Source: Closterium sp. NIES-65 (lineage: Eukaryota > Streptophyta > Zygnematophyceae > Desmidiales > Closteriaceae). Taken from it: 64,000 nucleotides of DNA. Below are positions 31,882 to 43,775 of this stretch, piece after piece. Position numbers and translations under genes: made by a program. Location of the stretch: assembly GCA_948144175.1 (NCBI GenBank), contig CANXME010002281.1, positions 103,501 through 167,500 on the forward strand, written 5' to 3'. Position 1 is the stretch's first letter. The number at the start of each line of letters is the position of its first letter. The notes under the pieces are model-generated. The model was not told where the DNA came from and searched no databases. It was given only the letters and a program-made list of their open reading frames with translations.

Positions 31882-32249
31882 TGCTAGAAAGGCATGATGC
31901 CGGCGTTGCGGAAGCTAGATTGTAGAAAGAGCAAGACTGGAAGACTTGTACCGAAAATGGTTGAAGCGGAATGGGAGAAATGGAATTGATTTATTATGAA
32001 ACCACACAGCAGGGAATTTATCCTGTCAGCTACCCTGCCCATACCCATCCATGCACACTAATAATTGTGCCACCAATAATGGTGACTCCAATACAGGAAT
32101 ACCAATAATTCTACCCCCAGACCTCTAGACTCCAATAATTCTAGCCTTACAATAATTGTACAATTATTGTAGGCCCTGAAGTCTTATAAGGAGAACTACA
32201 GTAAAATCTAGCAGCATAAATGTTTCGTTATATGTTATATTTCTCAACA
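31882..32249 (-). repeat. 5' LTR of C4 and primer-binding site
   Basis: On the minus strand it starts TGTTGAGAAATATAAC and ends TTTCTAGCA, followed by a perfect TGGTATCAGAGC (31870-31881). The interior holds several AATAATT motifs and an inverted CAATAATTGT. No partner LTR is in the window. Confidence 0.85.
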
Positions 32250-32332
32250 CCCATAACCCTCTAGGCAAACGCGCCTGTAACCCCCCTTAGGACCGATCGG
32301 GGATCTCACAGTGTAGCTCTACTGACACAAAC

Positions 32333-33311
32333 ATCACAGCACGGAAGTGTGGGGCAACCCGCGAGCGCCGCAAGTGATGGCGTCGTCCGCCATGACGGAG
32401 ACGACGACTACGGCACGACACACCCCGACGCGACGAATGCGGCCAGGACTCAGCCTCAGGTCACGATTTTAGTGCCGGCCGGCGGATCAACTCTTTCGTC
32501 GCCGATGGCGTTAAAGCTGCAGCGTCCGCCATGCTTTGACCCAGGTCAGCGGGGTGGTCCTACCGTTTAGGCGTGGCTCTTCACGTTGAACGTTTTCTTC
32601 GACGCGAACTACGTCTCGGAGGATACGGCGAAGATTTGTTACGCCGTGTCGTTGCTGCGAGGACCCGCCATGGAATGGTGGCGCGTCATCGTCACGAAGC
32701 CGGTGGACTACGCGACTCTACCGACACGGGAAGGACAAACCGGACCCTGGGCGCCGTCGTATTTCGTGGAGGTGCCCCAGTATCGTACGTGGGACGCGTG
32801 GTGCGCAGGTCCGCGCGCTCGTTTCAAGCCAATCGCGGCTTCGATCGCAGCGCGACAGAAGCTCCGCACTTGGCGCCAACTCGGTTCCGTCCAAGACTAT
32901 ACGAGCGGATTTCTGGCGCTATGCGAGCAGGTGGGATGTATGCACGAGAGCGAGCACATCGACCGCTACATCGGCGGCCTGAAGCAGGACATCGCTCAGG
33001 AGATCCAGCTTCGCGGCGTTACCGACTTTCAAGAAATTCTCTATATGGCGGAGAAACTTGATTTCTTCCGCCGATCGAGACCGGGGTCCTACGGAAGCAG
33101 CCACTGAGGACATCGGCCTCGTGGGACGAACGAGGGCGCCACGATACGCGCTGTCACCGTAAATGCCGCTGCCGCACCGTTCAAAGGGCGCTGCTTTGCA
33201 TGCAACCGGCCGGGACATCGCAAGAGCGAATGCCCGGAAAACGCTAAGGGAAAGGGGGAAGCTGAGCAGCAGAAACAGACCAAGCAGCACGGAAATGCTG
33301 GGAGTCAGTAG
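32333..33311 (+). pseudogene. G1 Gag, rest of the protein
   Basis: It resumes in phase with 27395-27576. TAG at 32568-32570 interrupts GGPTV-stop-AWLFTLNVFFDAN, where Gln would fit. The Ty3 Gag core follows (KICYAVSLLRGPAMEWWRV, RQKLRTWRQLGSVQDYTSGF). After TGA at 33105-33107 comes a CCHC zinc knuckle, CFACNRPGHRKSEC (about 33197-33238). TAG at 33309-33311 ends this frame. Confidence 0.87.
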
Positions 33312-33370
33312 CAGACGGGCCCTCTACTGACAGGTCACGCCGCTCGCCCGACCCAACCGACCCTCACCGA

Positions 33371-36300
33371 GTGATTGTGCCGGTTCACGCAATCGACCAC
33401 ACCCGACCGAATAAGGAGGGTACTACGGTAGACAGCCCCATAGTGCCTAGTGGGAAAACCGGGACGGACTTAGTAAAATTCTTCGTAGATGGGGGAGCCA
33501 GCCACAGCCTCATCAACACTGCCACCGCACGAAAACTGCGACTGCCACTAGACAGATGTTTACCTGAGATCGACGCAAGACTGGTAGACGGCACGCCGCT
33601 GGCGATACGAGAACGCGTAGACCGGGTTCGGATTCGATGTGGGGGTAACTTCACGTTTAGCTAGGAAATGCTCGCAACGACCCTCGACGGAACCGATATT
33701 TTACTCCGGCGTGATTGGCTATGACGACACAATCCACGAATCGACTGGACGACGGGTGACTGCACCGTGCGAGTGAACGGTAACAACATCGCCTTACCTC
33801 GCTAGGGCTCACCTGAGCCTTCGTCGTAGCGTGTCAATGCGATCACGATGAAACGCGTCATAGCGGCAGGAGCTGACGTGTACGCGGTTGACATTCGGGA
33901 AGCCGAGGCAGCAGACAAAGGAGGGGATTTACAGAAACTGCTGGCCGACGTACCGAGTGATCTGGCAGCACTGTTGAAGCAGTACAGCGACATTTTCCCG
34001 GACGATTTACCGACGGGACTGCCACCTCAGCGACCGCACGACCACAGGATAGAGTTAGAACTGGGAGCACAGCCAACAGTACAGCGACAGTTCCGACTGA
34101 CCCAGCCCGAACTGGACGAACTGAGGAAGCAGCTCGATTACCTGCTCGAGAAGGAATTTATTCGCCCTAGTTCGTCGCCCTTCGCAACACCGATACTGTT
34201 CACACCGAAAAAAGACAGGGGATTTCGCATGTGCATAGATTACAGAGCACTGAACAGGGTTACCATATAATCCCGTTACCCCATTACGCGAGCCGACGAA
34301 CTGATCGACCAACTGCGCACAGCCCGGGTTTTCTCGAAAATCGACCTCCGAGGGGGTTACCACCAGATTCGCGTCAATCCGCCCGACTGCCCTAAGAGCG
34401 CATTACGAACACGCTACGGATCCTTCGAATACACCGTCATGCCCTTCGGACTGACCAACGCCCCCGCCACTTTTCAAACGACCATGAACGAAGCCTTCCG
34501 CCCGCTCTTAGATAAGTGCGTCATAGTCTACCTGGATGACATACTGATTTACAACCCTGACAGAGCACAACACTTACAGGACATCGAAGCAGCTTTTAAA
34601 ATACTGAGTGAGAACCGCTTACTGACAAAAGCGTCTAAGTGTGAGTTTTTACAGGACCGCCTGAAATTTTTGGGACACATTATTTCAGCTGCAAGAGTGG
34701 AAATAGACCCGAAGAAAATTGCGACGATTCAAGCATGGCACGCGCCGACCAACTTGGCCGAGTTGCAGAGTTTTTTGGGGTTCGTCAACTACGAGCGCCG
34801 GTTCGTCCTCGACATGGCGAAGCTGACTGCCCCGTTGACAGACCTGCTGAGGAAGGGGGTTGAGAACACGTGGGGGGAGAAAGAGCAAGCTGCCTTCTCG
34901 GCCCTCAAAAACATTTTGTGCTCACAGCCTCCAGCCAATCGCGTACGAGTCCCGCAAGCTGCACCTGCCCGAACGCAACTACCCGATACACGACCGCGAA
35001 ATGTTGGCGATCGTGCAAGCGTTCAAGGTTTGGCTGTGTTACCTGACTGGCGCCGACGTGACAATACGGACAGACCACCGATCACTACTGTACCTACGCG
35101 CCCAACCAAATCTCGATCCGCGAAAGATTCGCTGGTTGGATTACCTCGAGTCCAACTTCCACAACACGGTTACGTACAAGAAAGGCGCCTCCAACATCGC
35201 CGACGCAGTCACTCGCCCTACCGCCCATCTCCATGCCATCCTACTCGCCCAAGCCAACTCGCTTTTAACAGGCCTATTCACCCGTTTTTCACGACCGGAA
35301 ATTCACAGCAACCGGCAGAAGCTAAAGAAGTTTATTACATAAAAACAGGCACCAACCGCATCTGGGTACCCACGTACTCAGTACTGAGGGAGCTGCTACT
35401 GCAGGAGGCACACGGCGGAATTACCTCAGGACATTTTGGGGTAGAAAAAACGCGACAGCAACTGCAGCGGTATTACTACTGGCCGGAGCTGTTGACCGAC
35501 GTGCAAAAGCACGTGGACTTGTGCCCCACGTGTCAGGTAATGAAGAGCTCGAGGAAGCGGAAGGCGGGTCAATTGCAGCCGATACCACCGCCCGAGCGCG
35601 CCTGGCAGCAGGTTACCATGGACTTCGTCACATGGTTACCGTCGAAACCTGGAGGTAACGACGCGGTGATGGTCGTCGTTGACAGGTTGACGAAGATGGC
35701 ACACTTCGCTGCGTGCAAAAAGTCGATCTCAGCCGAGAAGACCGCTCGTCTGTTCATCGCAGCCGTTGTTCGCCTGCACGGGATACCAGCAGCGATTATC
35801 CGCGACAGGGACACGAAGGTCACCAGCAACTTCTGGAAGAACCTCTGGGAGCAGTTCGAGACTAGGCTACAGTTCAGTTCGTCGTATCACCCCGGGACTG
35901 ACGGTCAAACGGAGCGGACGAATCAGACGATGGAGCAGTTGATTCGTGCCACGTGCGACAACCCCACGACTTGGGAGCAGCAACTGCCGCTGATCGAGTT
36001 CGCGTACAACAACGCCACGCCAGCGACGACGCAGCAGTCCCCCTTCTACCTGAACTATGGGCAAAATCCTACAGTGCCCATGACGCCGAGTCCGGACAAC
36101 CCAACACCACGCGCACAACAATTTGCCGAAATTCTGCAAGTTGCCCGCACCAGAGCCGCAGAAGCAATAAAAAAAGCAAACGTCATCGCTAAGTGCAAAG
36201 CTGACCGCCACCGCCGCCCAGTCACATACCAGTCAGGGGATGACGTACTACTCGACACGCAAGATGTGCGACAGCCCGACGTACCAAAACTTTGACTGCG

Positions 36301-36411
36301 CTACTGTGGCCCATTCCAAATCAGCCACATGATTATGCCAGTAACCGCGCACCTACTGTTACCGACCGACTGGTACATCAGCCCTTCATTCCACGTCAGC
36401 TTGCTTCGCCC
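33371..36411 (+). pseudogene. G1 protease, RT, damaged RNase H, integrase
   Basis: Protease has FVDGGASHSLI, with Gly in place of the usual Ser after Asp. Stops follow at TFS-stop-EML and DWL-stop-RHN; the latter fits CGA to TGA. RT (from 33848) has [11 protein letters not shown], a TAA at 34268-34270, and catalytic YLDDILIY. In RNase H, roughly 25-30 codons with the first catalytic Asp are gone: the text jumps out of frame from ALKNILCS to LQPIAYESRK (about 34920). Integrase (from about 35330) has its HHCC motif (HFGVEKT, CPTCQVMKSS) and D,D,E region (VVVDRL, IRDRDTKVTSNF, YHPGTDGQTERTNQ). TGA at 36293-36295 precedes LRYCGPF, and C3 enters after LLRPYM. Confidence 0.9.
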
Positions 36412-36416
36412 ATACA

Positions 36417-36550
36417 TGTTAGAATCTAGCAGCAGGAATGAGTGCATTGAACAGAGATGTGGGTACATATGCTAACCCTAATTTGGGTTGTACCCCTTAT
36501 GGGCTACCCCACTACAGCCTACACATCACAAGCATTATCATAGTTTGACA
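36417..36550 (-). repeat. 3' LTR of C3
   Basis: On the minus strand it starts TGTCAAACTATG and ends GATTCTAACA. The purine tract CCTATGGGGGTG adjoins it at 36551-36562. Confidence 0.93.
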
Positions 36551-36809
36551 CACCCCCATAGGCAAAGTGGGGGAGAGCAAGGGGTCACAAGTCCAGTGAA
36601 GAGAAGCAAAGCAAGCTCAGGGTGGATCACAACGTCACCACACACACTGAGCACAAGCAAAGGGCCACAAGGCCAATTCACATGCAGAGGTATCTGTGCA
36701 ACAACAGCATCACAGTGATCTCTACCTAGCAAAGCAAGCAAGCAGGTATATATATAGATCACAATACAAACAAGGTCTAAAGCAAGTGAGGAAACGTAGG
36801 CACCAGGCC

Positions 36810-38050
36810 TAACAAAGTACAGAAACGCTGATGATCACCAGACGGAAGTGCCTTGGTGAATATATCAGCAGTGTTGGCCCGAGTGGTTACGTGAGCAAGA
36901 CGAAGCTGACCTCGCTACTGCAACTCTCCAGCGAGGAAGTAACGCAGAGCGATGTGCTTCGTTCTGGGCTCCAGTCTGTGCTCCTGACACAAGGCAATGA
37001 CGGCCGTGTTGTCTACGTACAACACTGGAGGAGAACGAGGCCGCTCTCCCAGGTCGGTCAGCAGGTAGGTGAGCCAGCGAAGCTCCTGTGCAGCCATGGC
37101 TGTGGCGTAGATTTCAGCCGCACAACTGGAGCCGAGAACAGAAGACGAGCGTGTAGACCGCCAAGAAACAGAGCCAGAGCCAAGGCTGAAGGTGTAACCC
37201 TGTGACGAGCGTTGTGTAGCCAAGTTGTCAACCCAAGAAGCGTCCGAGTGCCCAGTGAGGACAACTGGGCTCTGCCCTCCAAGCACGAGCCCCATGCCCA
37301 ATGTACTGCACAAGTAGCGCAGTACCCTCTTAGCAACAGCCATGTGCTCCGGTCGGTGCCTACTAGGAGCCACGTAGCGAGCGAGAAGGCCAAGAGGGTA
37401 CGCAAGGTCAGGACGAGTGCATGTCATTAGGTACATGAGGCAGCCCACTAGCTCTGGGTAAGGACCACTCGGCTCTACGGACTCGTCCGAAGGTGGAGCT
37501 GAGAGCGAGTGACCTGTAGCCGAAAGAGTGTGCTGTGGCGAGGACCAGGTGAAGCCAAAGCGCTGAAGGACCTGCTGCACCATGTGTGACTGAGTTAGTG
37601 TGATGGTGCAGTGTGTTCTGTCCCGGGTGATCTGCAAGCCAAGGTAGCTGCGCAGCTCACCCAGGTCTGTGCACGTGTGTCTCTTCTGTAGCTCCGACTT
37701 CACCAGGGCAAGAGCCTCAGTGTCAGCAGTGGCAAAGACCAAGTCGTCGACGTATACGAGGATGTAGAACGGCGGCAGCGAAGTGTCGGTGCGTAGAAAC
37801 AGCGACGGGTCAGCAGTAGAAGGCGCGAACTCAAGAGCCGCAAGTGTAGTCCTCAGTGTGTCATGCCACTCACGTGGCGCCTGGCGGAGACCGTAGACCG
37901 GCCGCCAGAGGCTCCACTGGGTACCAGGAGGAAACGACCTAGTGAAGCCAGGTGGGCGGCGCAGCCAGATCTCCTCGTGCAGGCCGCCCCGCAAGAAAGC
38001 TGTGCTGAAGTCAAGAGAGTGAAGCTCGTAGTCACGATGAGTGGCAACGT
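36810..38050 (-). pseudogene. C3 RT (partial) and RNase H
   Basis: The frame runs from the G2 insertion point (HVATHRDYELHSLDF) through YGLRQAPREWHD and the catalytic YVDD to RNase H (LTGHSDASWVDN, CAAEIYATAM, YVDNTAVIAL). TAG at 36915-36917 replaces the second Gln of ELQQRGQ. The remaining ANTADIFTKAL-like end follows in frame. Position 38046-38050 is the AACGT duplication of G2. Confidence 0.9.
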
Positions 38051-38418
38051 TGTGAGAGTACGACGGCTTATGCGAGCTATGCTTGCTTGCCTTTACTTTA
38101 TTATGCTATTTCTAGCATAGGATAATTATATGCATGCATGAATTGCTTGATTTCCTAGGCTAGGTGCTTTCCTATATTTTATTATAGTTATAGCACTGAG
38201 CTAGGTTGCGTGCACCGAATTCTGGCTTTTCGGTTGCCACCGAATTGCCTTCTACCGAATTCGGGAAGGATCTATTCGGGACGCTTCGCGACCCGCGGAA
38301 CCTTCGCGTAACACCTGGTTACGGGGCCTTGTGTCGAGCCTATATATAGCCTCGTGTTGTACCCAGGTGATCATTCAATTCAAACTCTCTTTTCTGAGCT
38401 CGATCCTAGATCCTCACA
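38051..38418 (+). repeat. 5' LTR of G2 and primer-binding site
   Basis: It starts TGTGAGAGTACGACGG and ends GATCCTCACA. A TATA box (CCTATATATAGCC) lies at about 38339-38351. A perfect TGGTATCAGAGC is at 38421-38432. The inverted ACCGAATT/GAATTCGG motifs near 38215-38265 may be regulatory. Confidence 0.95.
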
Positions 38419-38847
38419 CTTGGTATCAGAGCGTGTTCGAAGCGAAGTTTTTCTACCGCTAAAACCTAGCTTTTAAAACCGCGGGGGCGACGACGGAAAG
38501 CGCCGATTTCGGGTACGTAAACCAGTTCCGCGCTATTTTCTAACGTCCCCCTCGAACCGGTTTTCGAACACTCCTCAGGTCCAGTGGCGAAAAAGTTGGA
38601 ATTTCGACCGTTGGATCGATTCGAATCTCAACGGCCCTGGGAATTTCGACCAAAAAGGTTGGAATTTGGAGCGTCCGATCGAATTTCTTCTCAACGACCG
38701 AGATCGGACGCGAATTTCAACTAAGGGAGAATTACGCGACCTACAGATTCAGCGCTCGTCATTTCTACAGTCGATTTGACTCACAGTAAGATGACCAGCG
38801 CCTAGAATTCAATTATTTTTGTCGCACATTTTCCTGTAAATCGCCAA

Positions 38848-39555
38848 ATGGAGGAAAACGGTGATAATTCCGTACGAACAATTACAGAGTTACACACCAG
38901 CCTGGACCAGACGCGAGCGGCACTCCAGCGAATACAGGAGCTTCTCGCGAACTAGTTGGTAGCCGCCACAGCAGTAGCGACGTCAGCAGCAGCAGCGGCG
39001 ACACCGACACTTAACCCAGCAGCAGCGGCAGCGGCTACAGTGAATCTTGAGGTGGCACGTCCGAGGCTACCGGAGACGTTCAATCCGAATGCGAGAGACA
39101 CTGACGTTCGTCGATTCATTGCGACTCTCGAAATATACTTCAAGGCCGTTGGCTGTACGACCCCGACACACGATGCAATGCGGATTCGGCTCGCAGCGAC
39201 ACTGTTACGAGGCCCAGCGCTCGAGTGGATTTACAACAGCAATAAGATCCGAGGTGAGGGGTCATGGACGCAGTTTCGGGAAGCTTTAATTCAACGCTTC
39301 GAACCAATCAACTCCAGCTACATGGCGCGGCAGCAGATTCATCGACATAAACAGTTCGGCAGTGTAACACAGTACACGCAGCAGATGGAGAGCCTCTTCA
39401 ACCGAATTACCGACCTGAGCGAAGGGGAAAAAATCCAAGCGTATACTGAGGGACTAAAGATGGAAGGCCGCCAACAAGTCATTGCCGCGAACTACAACAT
39501 CTACCACGACATGGTGTGTGCAGCAGAGAGATTCGACACGATGGCGCGAATTTAA
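38848..39555 (+). pseudogene. G2 Gag with one TAG
   Basis: The ATG at 38848 starts MEENGDNSVRTITELHTSL. TAG at 38953-38955 follows 35 codons, and the same frame continues with LVAATAVATSAAAA. The Ty3 Gag core is clear: RLPETFNPNARDTDVRRFI, LLRGPALEWI, FREALIQRFEPINSSY and QFGSVTQYTQQMESLF. Coding ends with TAA at 39553-39555. No CCHC knuckle is found in either frame, which is unusual for a chromovirus Gag. Confidence 0.88.
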
Positions 39556-42500
39556 AACGCCACGACCGGCCGACAACAGGGGAAATCGCCGAGACAAATG
39601 GAGGCTCCGCGAAACAAGACTCTGCACCGACCGGGAAACTCCAGCCGAACACCCCCGAGAGTAAGAATATTCCCTCTCGAGGTTTTCAAGCCTTTAAAAA
39701 ATTCAAGGGAGATTTCAAAGCCAAGAAAAAGCCTTCAGACATTATTCAGGTACCTGAGAAGTTTGGCAAACCACTCCGGAGCGTTGAAAAGGGTCGTGCG
39801 TTCCAAGGAGTTCATATTCTCTCCCCGCAGCGTAGTGTTAAGGCTCCCCATTGCCCACAGGAGAAGCCTACACAGCTGCAAAGGCTTAAGGGAAGGTTCC
39901 AGGCCAAGACGAAGCTGAATCGGCCTCGGATAAATCCTTCTAACCCTACTCAGTTGGAAACTGAAATGGAATCAGCAGCTTCGAGCGCAGGACCGAGGGA
40001 TGATCTATTCGACGTACCCTACGATCCTATAAGCGAGACCATCTATGGTTACTCAGAGCGGCAACAACCACTATTACTCGAGGTGATCTGCAACGGGCGA
40101 CGCCTCAAGGCACTGGTGGACAGCGGTGCGTCTCACTCGGTGTGCGACAGCGGGACGTTGGAGAAAATTGGAGAATTTTGGAAAGAGACCAAGTTCTCGG
40201 CAACAATGGTGGATAATACGAAACTTCCCATCCACGGCGAAACATCACTGCAGCTGCATATAGGAGCGCTGAGGTGGAAGCCGACGTTGCCGATCACGAA
40301 CATCAAGGGTTTAGATTTCATCTTGGGCCGAGATTTCCTGAAGCGGTTCAACCCCGAGATTGATTGGGTCAACAGGAAGGCGCGCATCTACAACAACGGG
40401 AAACGAGTGGAGCTGCGAAGCTGGACGGATACAGGGAGTGTTCCTAAAACGACACTGGCACGGTTCGAACGGACAGTGAACGCGAGCAACACGGGTTACT
40501 TAGCACTGGTTATGGCAGCAGTAGAGGAGGAGAAGCTGAGTACGGAGCTACCTGCAGCAGTGAAGGAGGTCTTGGAGCAGTACAAGGATATAATGCCCGA
40601 CGACCTACCTGCAGGCGTACCCCTTGCACGCACCCACGAGCACGAGATCGTGGAGGAACCAGGTGCGAAACCCGTCTCACGTGCACCATACCGACTAAGT
40701 CCGACCGAACTGATAGACATGAAGAAACAAATAGAATATCTACTGGACAGACAACTGATCCGCCCATCCACCTCTCCCTACGGTGCACCAGTCCTCTTCA
40801 CTCCAAAACCAGACGGCAGTCTAAGGATGTGCATCGACTACCGCGCACTGAACAAACAGACAGTAAAGAACAAATATCCCATACCGCGCATAGACGACTT
40901 ACTAGATCAACTGCGTGGAGCAACAGTATTCTCGAAGTTGGACCTACGATCGGGTTACTGGCAGATCAAGATGGCAGACAACTCGGTCCACAAGACGGCG
41001 TTCCGTACCAGATACGGCTCCTACGAATACTTGGTGATGCCGTTCGGACTCTGCAACGCACCAGCAACGTTTCAGGCAGAGATGAATCACATCTTACGAC
41101 CCCTACTGGACGAGTGCGTAGTGGTGTACCTGGACGACATTCTTATCTACTCCAAGAACATGAAGGAGCACGTGGAGCATCTGCGGAAGGTGTTCGAGAT
41201 CCTGCGGAACAACAAGTTCTACGTGAAGTTGTCAAAGAGCGACTTCGCCCTGAAGAAGGTGCAGTTTCTCGGGCACATGGTGAGTGCCGAGGGCGTACAC
41301 GTGGACCCGCGGAAGATCAAAGCCGTCAAGAAATGGAAAGTACCAGAGATCGTGAAGGAGTTGCAGCAGTTCCTAGGCTTCGCCAACTACTACAACAGGT
41401 TCGTGCCGCAGTACGCTAAGATAGCAGCGCCACTGACCGACCTACTGAAAAATGATACACCCTACAAATGGGATACGCCTCATCAACAAGCCATGGAGCA
41501 ACTACAGACAGCACTGACTACAGCGCCAGTACTCATCCTACCAGATCCAGACAAGGACTACAAGGTGGAAGCAGACGCTAGTGACCAAGCAGTCAGAGCA
41601 GTACTGTTGCAGGATCACGGACGCGGTTTGCAACCCATCGCCTACCTCAGTAAGAAGTTACACGGAGCAGAACTGAACTACCCCATCCATGACAAGGAAG
41701 CCTTAGCGATAGTAATAGCCTTCAAGGCGTGGAGGTGTTACCTAGAGGGAGCCAAGACTACAGTCTATACTGACCACTGCAGTCTCAAATACCTGAAGTC
41801 GCAGCCGACGCTCTCACGACGATAGGTGCGGTGGGTGGACTTCCTGGAAACTCACTTCCACTACGACATCGTCTACAAGCCCAGGCTACACAACAAGGCA
41901 GACGGGTTGAGCCGCCCCGGACATGTAGCAGGCATCCAGCTCGACGGGATGAACCCTCTGCTCAAGGGTCTATTCCAACATGGGTACTCCGTGGACGCAG
42001 AAATCGCTACAGCACAGACCAAGAAGTTGTTACAGTGGGAGAAAGACTTAGCTGTAAGGAAGGGTTCAGGAAAGATTTGGGTACCGAATTACGCCCCGCT
42101 ACGGCAGATCCTATTGGAGGAGTTTCACGACGTACCTTACGCGGGACATTTCGGGAGCAACAAGACGTTAGCAGGGATAGCGAAGTATTACTACTGGCCC
42201 GGGATGGCAGCAAACGTGCAGCAGTTCGTCACCTCATGCGACACGTGCCAGCGGATGAAGAGCAGCAAGCAGAAAAAAGCAGGGTTACTTCAGCCTCTAC
42301 CTGTACCGGAGCAGCCATGGCAGGTCGTTAGCCTCGACTTTATCAAAGGACTTCCTTCGACCTCACGGGGGCACGATTCCATCCTCGTAGTCATCGATAA
42401 GTTCTCCAAAACGGGTCACTTAATACCGACCAACGCCACAGCTACAGCTGAAACAACTGCTCGCCTCTTCTTCGACCGCATCATCACCATCCACGGCATC

Positions 42501-43397
42501 CCCGCTACACTCATCTCAGACAGAGACCCCAAATTCACCAGTAAGTTCTGGAAGGAGCTCATGGGACTGTTGGGGACAAAGCTTGCCATGTCTTCAGCAT
42601 ACCACCCCCAGACTGACGGACAAACAGAGCGACTCAATCAAGTGGTTGAACAGTTACTGCGCACAGCTTGCAAGGACGACGCCAACCACTGGGACACACA
42701 GTTACCGACCCTAGAGTTCGCTTACAACAACGCATCACATGCGGCCACAAGGAAAACTCCTTTCTTCCTGTGTTACGGACGGGAACCACTCACACCACAG
42801 CAGCCAACCACACCGGCACACGTCCAAGCCGCACATGACTTCGTCACCAGCATGCAGCAGCTTTGGGAGAAGACTCAGCGACGACTCACCACGATGCAGA
42901 CCTCCGAGAAGCAGTATGCCGATCGTCAACGGCGTGATCACTCAGTAGCAGTCGGAGATCATGTGCTTCTTGACACGCGCAACTTGAACCTGTCTCACCT
43001 CCCATCCAAACTCCAGCCTCGCTTCTGTGGTCCTTTTCTCGTTGAAGCACAGGTCACACTCGTTACATTCCGCTTGCGCTTACCAGATATGTGGAAGCTT
43101 TACAATGCTTTCCATGTGCAGCTACTAAAGCCCTACAAGGACCCCAAGCAACAGTTCCAGGGACGACATCTCCCGCCACCACCACCTCTTCTCATACAGG
43201 ATGAACCCGAGTACGAAGTGGAGCGTGTTCTCACTCATCGGCGCCGCGGTGGCAAGACCCTCGAGTTCCTGATACGATGGAAGGGATACGACCCCACTGA
43301 GGACAGTTGGGTTGCAGAAGCTGATATGAGCAACGCACGCCGTGCTCTCAAGGACTATCTTGTCAAGCAGGGTGTTTCTCACACCACCCAGCTTTGA
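39516..43397 (+). pseudogene. G2 Pol: protease, RT, RNase H, integrase, chromodomain (one TAG)
   Basis: The pol frame overlaps the end of gag in the -1 frame; natural-looking sequence begins near [11 protein letters not shown]. Protease has [11 protein letters not shown] and FILGRDF. RT has [24 protein letters not shown] and catalytic YLDDILIYS (about 41129). RNase H has VEADASDQA and [13 protein letters not shown] at 41823-41825 falls in LSRR-stop-VRWVDFLE, where Gln is expected. Integrase has its HHCC motif (HFGSNKT, CDTCQRMKSS) and D,D,E core (DFIKGLP, SDRDPKFTS, YHPQTDGQTERLNQ). A chromodomain ends the protein (EYEVERVL, FLIRWKGYDPTEDSW), which in this group can direct integration to marked chromatin. 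TGA at 43395-43397. Confidence 0.94.
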
Positions 43398-43407
43398 GGG
43401 GGGGACG

Positions 43408-43775
43408 TGTGAGAGTACGACGGCTTATGCGAGCAATGCTTGCTTGCCTTTACTTTATTATGCTATTTCTAGCATAGGATAATTATATGCATGCATGAAT
43501 TGCTTGATTCCCTAGACTAGGTGCTTTCCCATATTTCATTATAGTTATAGCACCGAGCTAGGTTGCGTGCACCGAATTCTGGCTTTTCGGTTGCCACCGA
43601 ATTGCCTTCTACCGAATTCGGGAAGGATCTATTCGGGACGCTTCGCGACCCGCGGAACCTTCGCGTAACACCTGGTTACGGGGCCTTGTGTCGAGCCTAT
43701 ATATAGCCTCGTGTTGTACCCAGGTGATCATTCAATTCAAACTCTCTTTTCTGAGCTCGATCCTAGATCCTCACA
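43408..43775 (+). repeat. 3' LTR of G2 and purine tract
   Basis: It has the same length as the 5' LTR. The six differences are mostly C/T changes in the first 160 bases. The tract GAGGGGGGGACG precedes it (43396-43407), starting within the pol stop codon region. Confidence 0.95.

Larger units (their letters stand above)
27884..32249 (-). mobile_element. 3'-truncated Ty1/copia element C4 inside the TRIM
   Basis: It has a full 5' LTR (31882-32249), primer site, gag, protease and integrase, but stops abruptly at 27884, before RT. There is no 3' LTR. Even so it is bounded by the exact 5-bp duplication CCCAT (27879-27883 and 32250-32254), judged against the intact 3' LTR of the host TRIM. It belongs to a different copia lineage from C0-C3: its LTR is 368 bp and its Gag has a standard zinc knuckle. 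Confidence 0.85.
27577..32327 (-). mobile_element. TRIM-type mini-retroelement, split by copia C4
   Basis: Its 142-bp 3' LTR is 27577-27718. The internal region is only 95 bp (27719-27813) and holds primer site TGGTATCAGAGC (27802-27813) and purine tract GTGTGGGGGGG. The 5' LTR is in two parts, 27814-27883 and 32250-32327, because C4 entered it. The flanking duplication is the exact CAAAC (27572-27576, 32328-32332). Without C4 it is about 380 bp, codes for nothing and has the layout of a terminal-repeat retrotransposon in miniature. The LTRs differ at about seven sites (about 95 percent identity). Confidence 0.88.
38051..43775 (+). mobile_element. Ty3/gypsy chromovirus G2, nearly intact, nested in C3
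   Basis: The 368-bp LTRs at both ends differ at about six sites (1.6 percent). An exact AACGT duplication flanks it (38046-38050, 43776-43780). At 5725 bp it has primer site, gag, protease, RT, RNase H, integrase and chromodomain in gypsy order. Only two in-frame TAG codons and a one-base gag/pol frame change mar it. It differs clearly in sequence from G1. Confidence 0.96.

Noticed and set aside
39516-39555. Programmed -1 frameshift between G2 gag and pol
   Set aside because: The frames overlap by 40 bases, but no X-XXY-YYZ slippery heptamer sits in the gag frame (the run reads ATT TAA AAC), so a one-base change is as likely.
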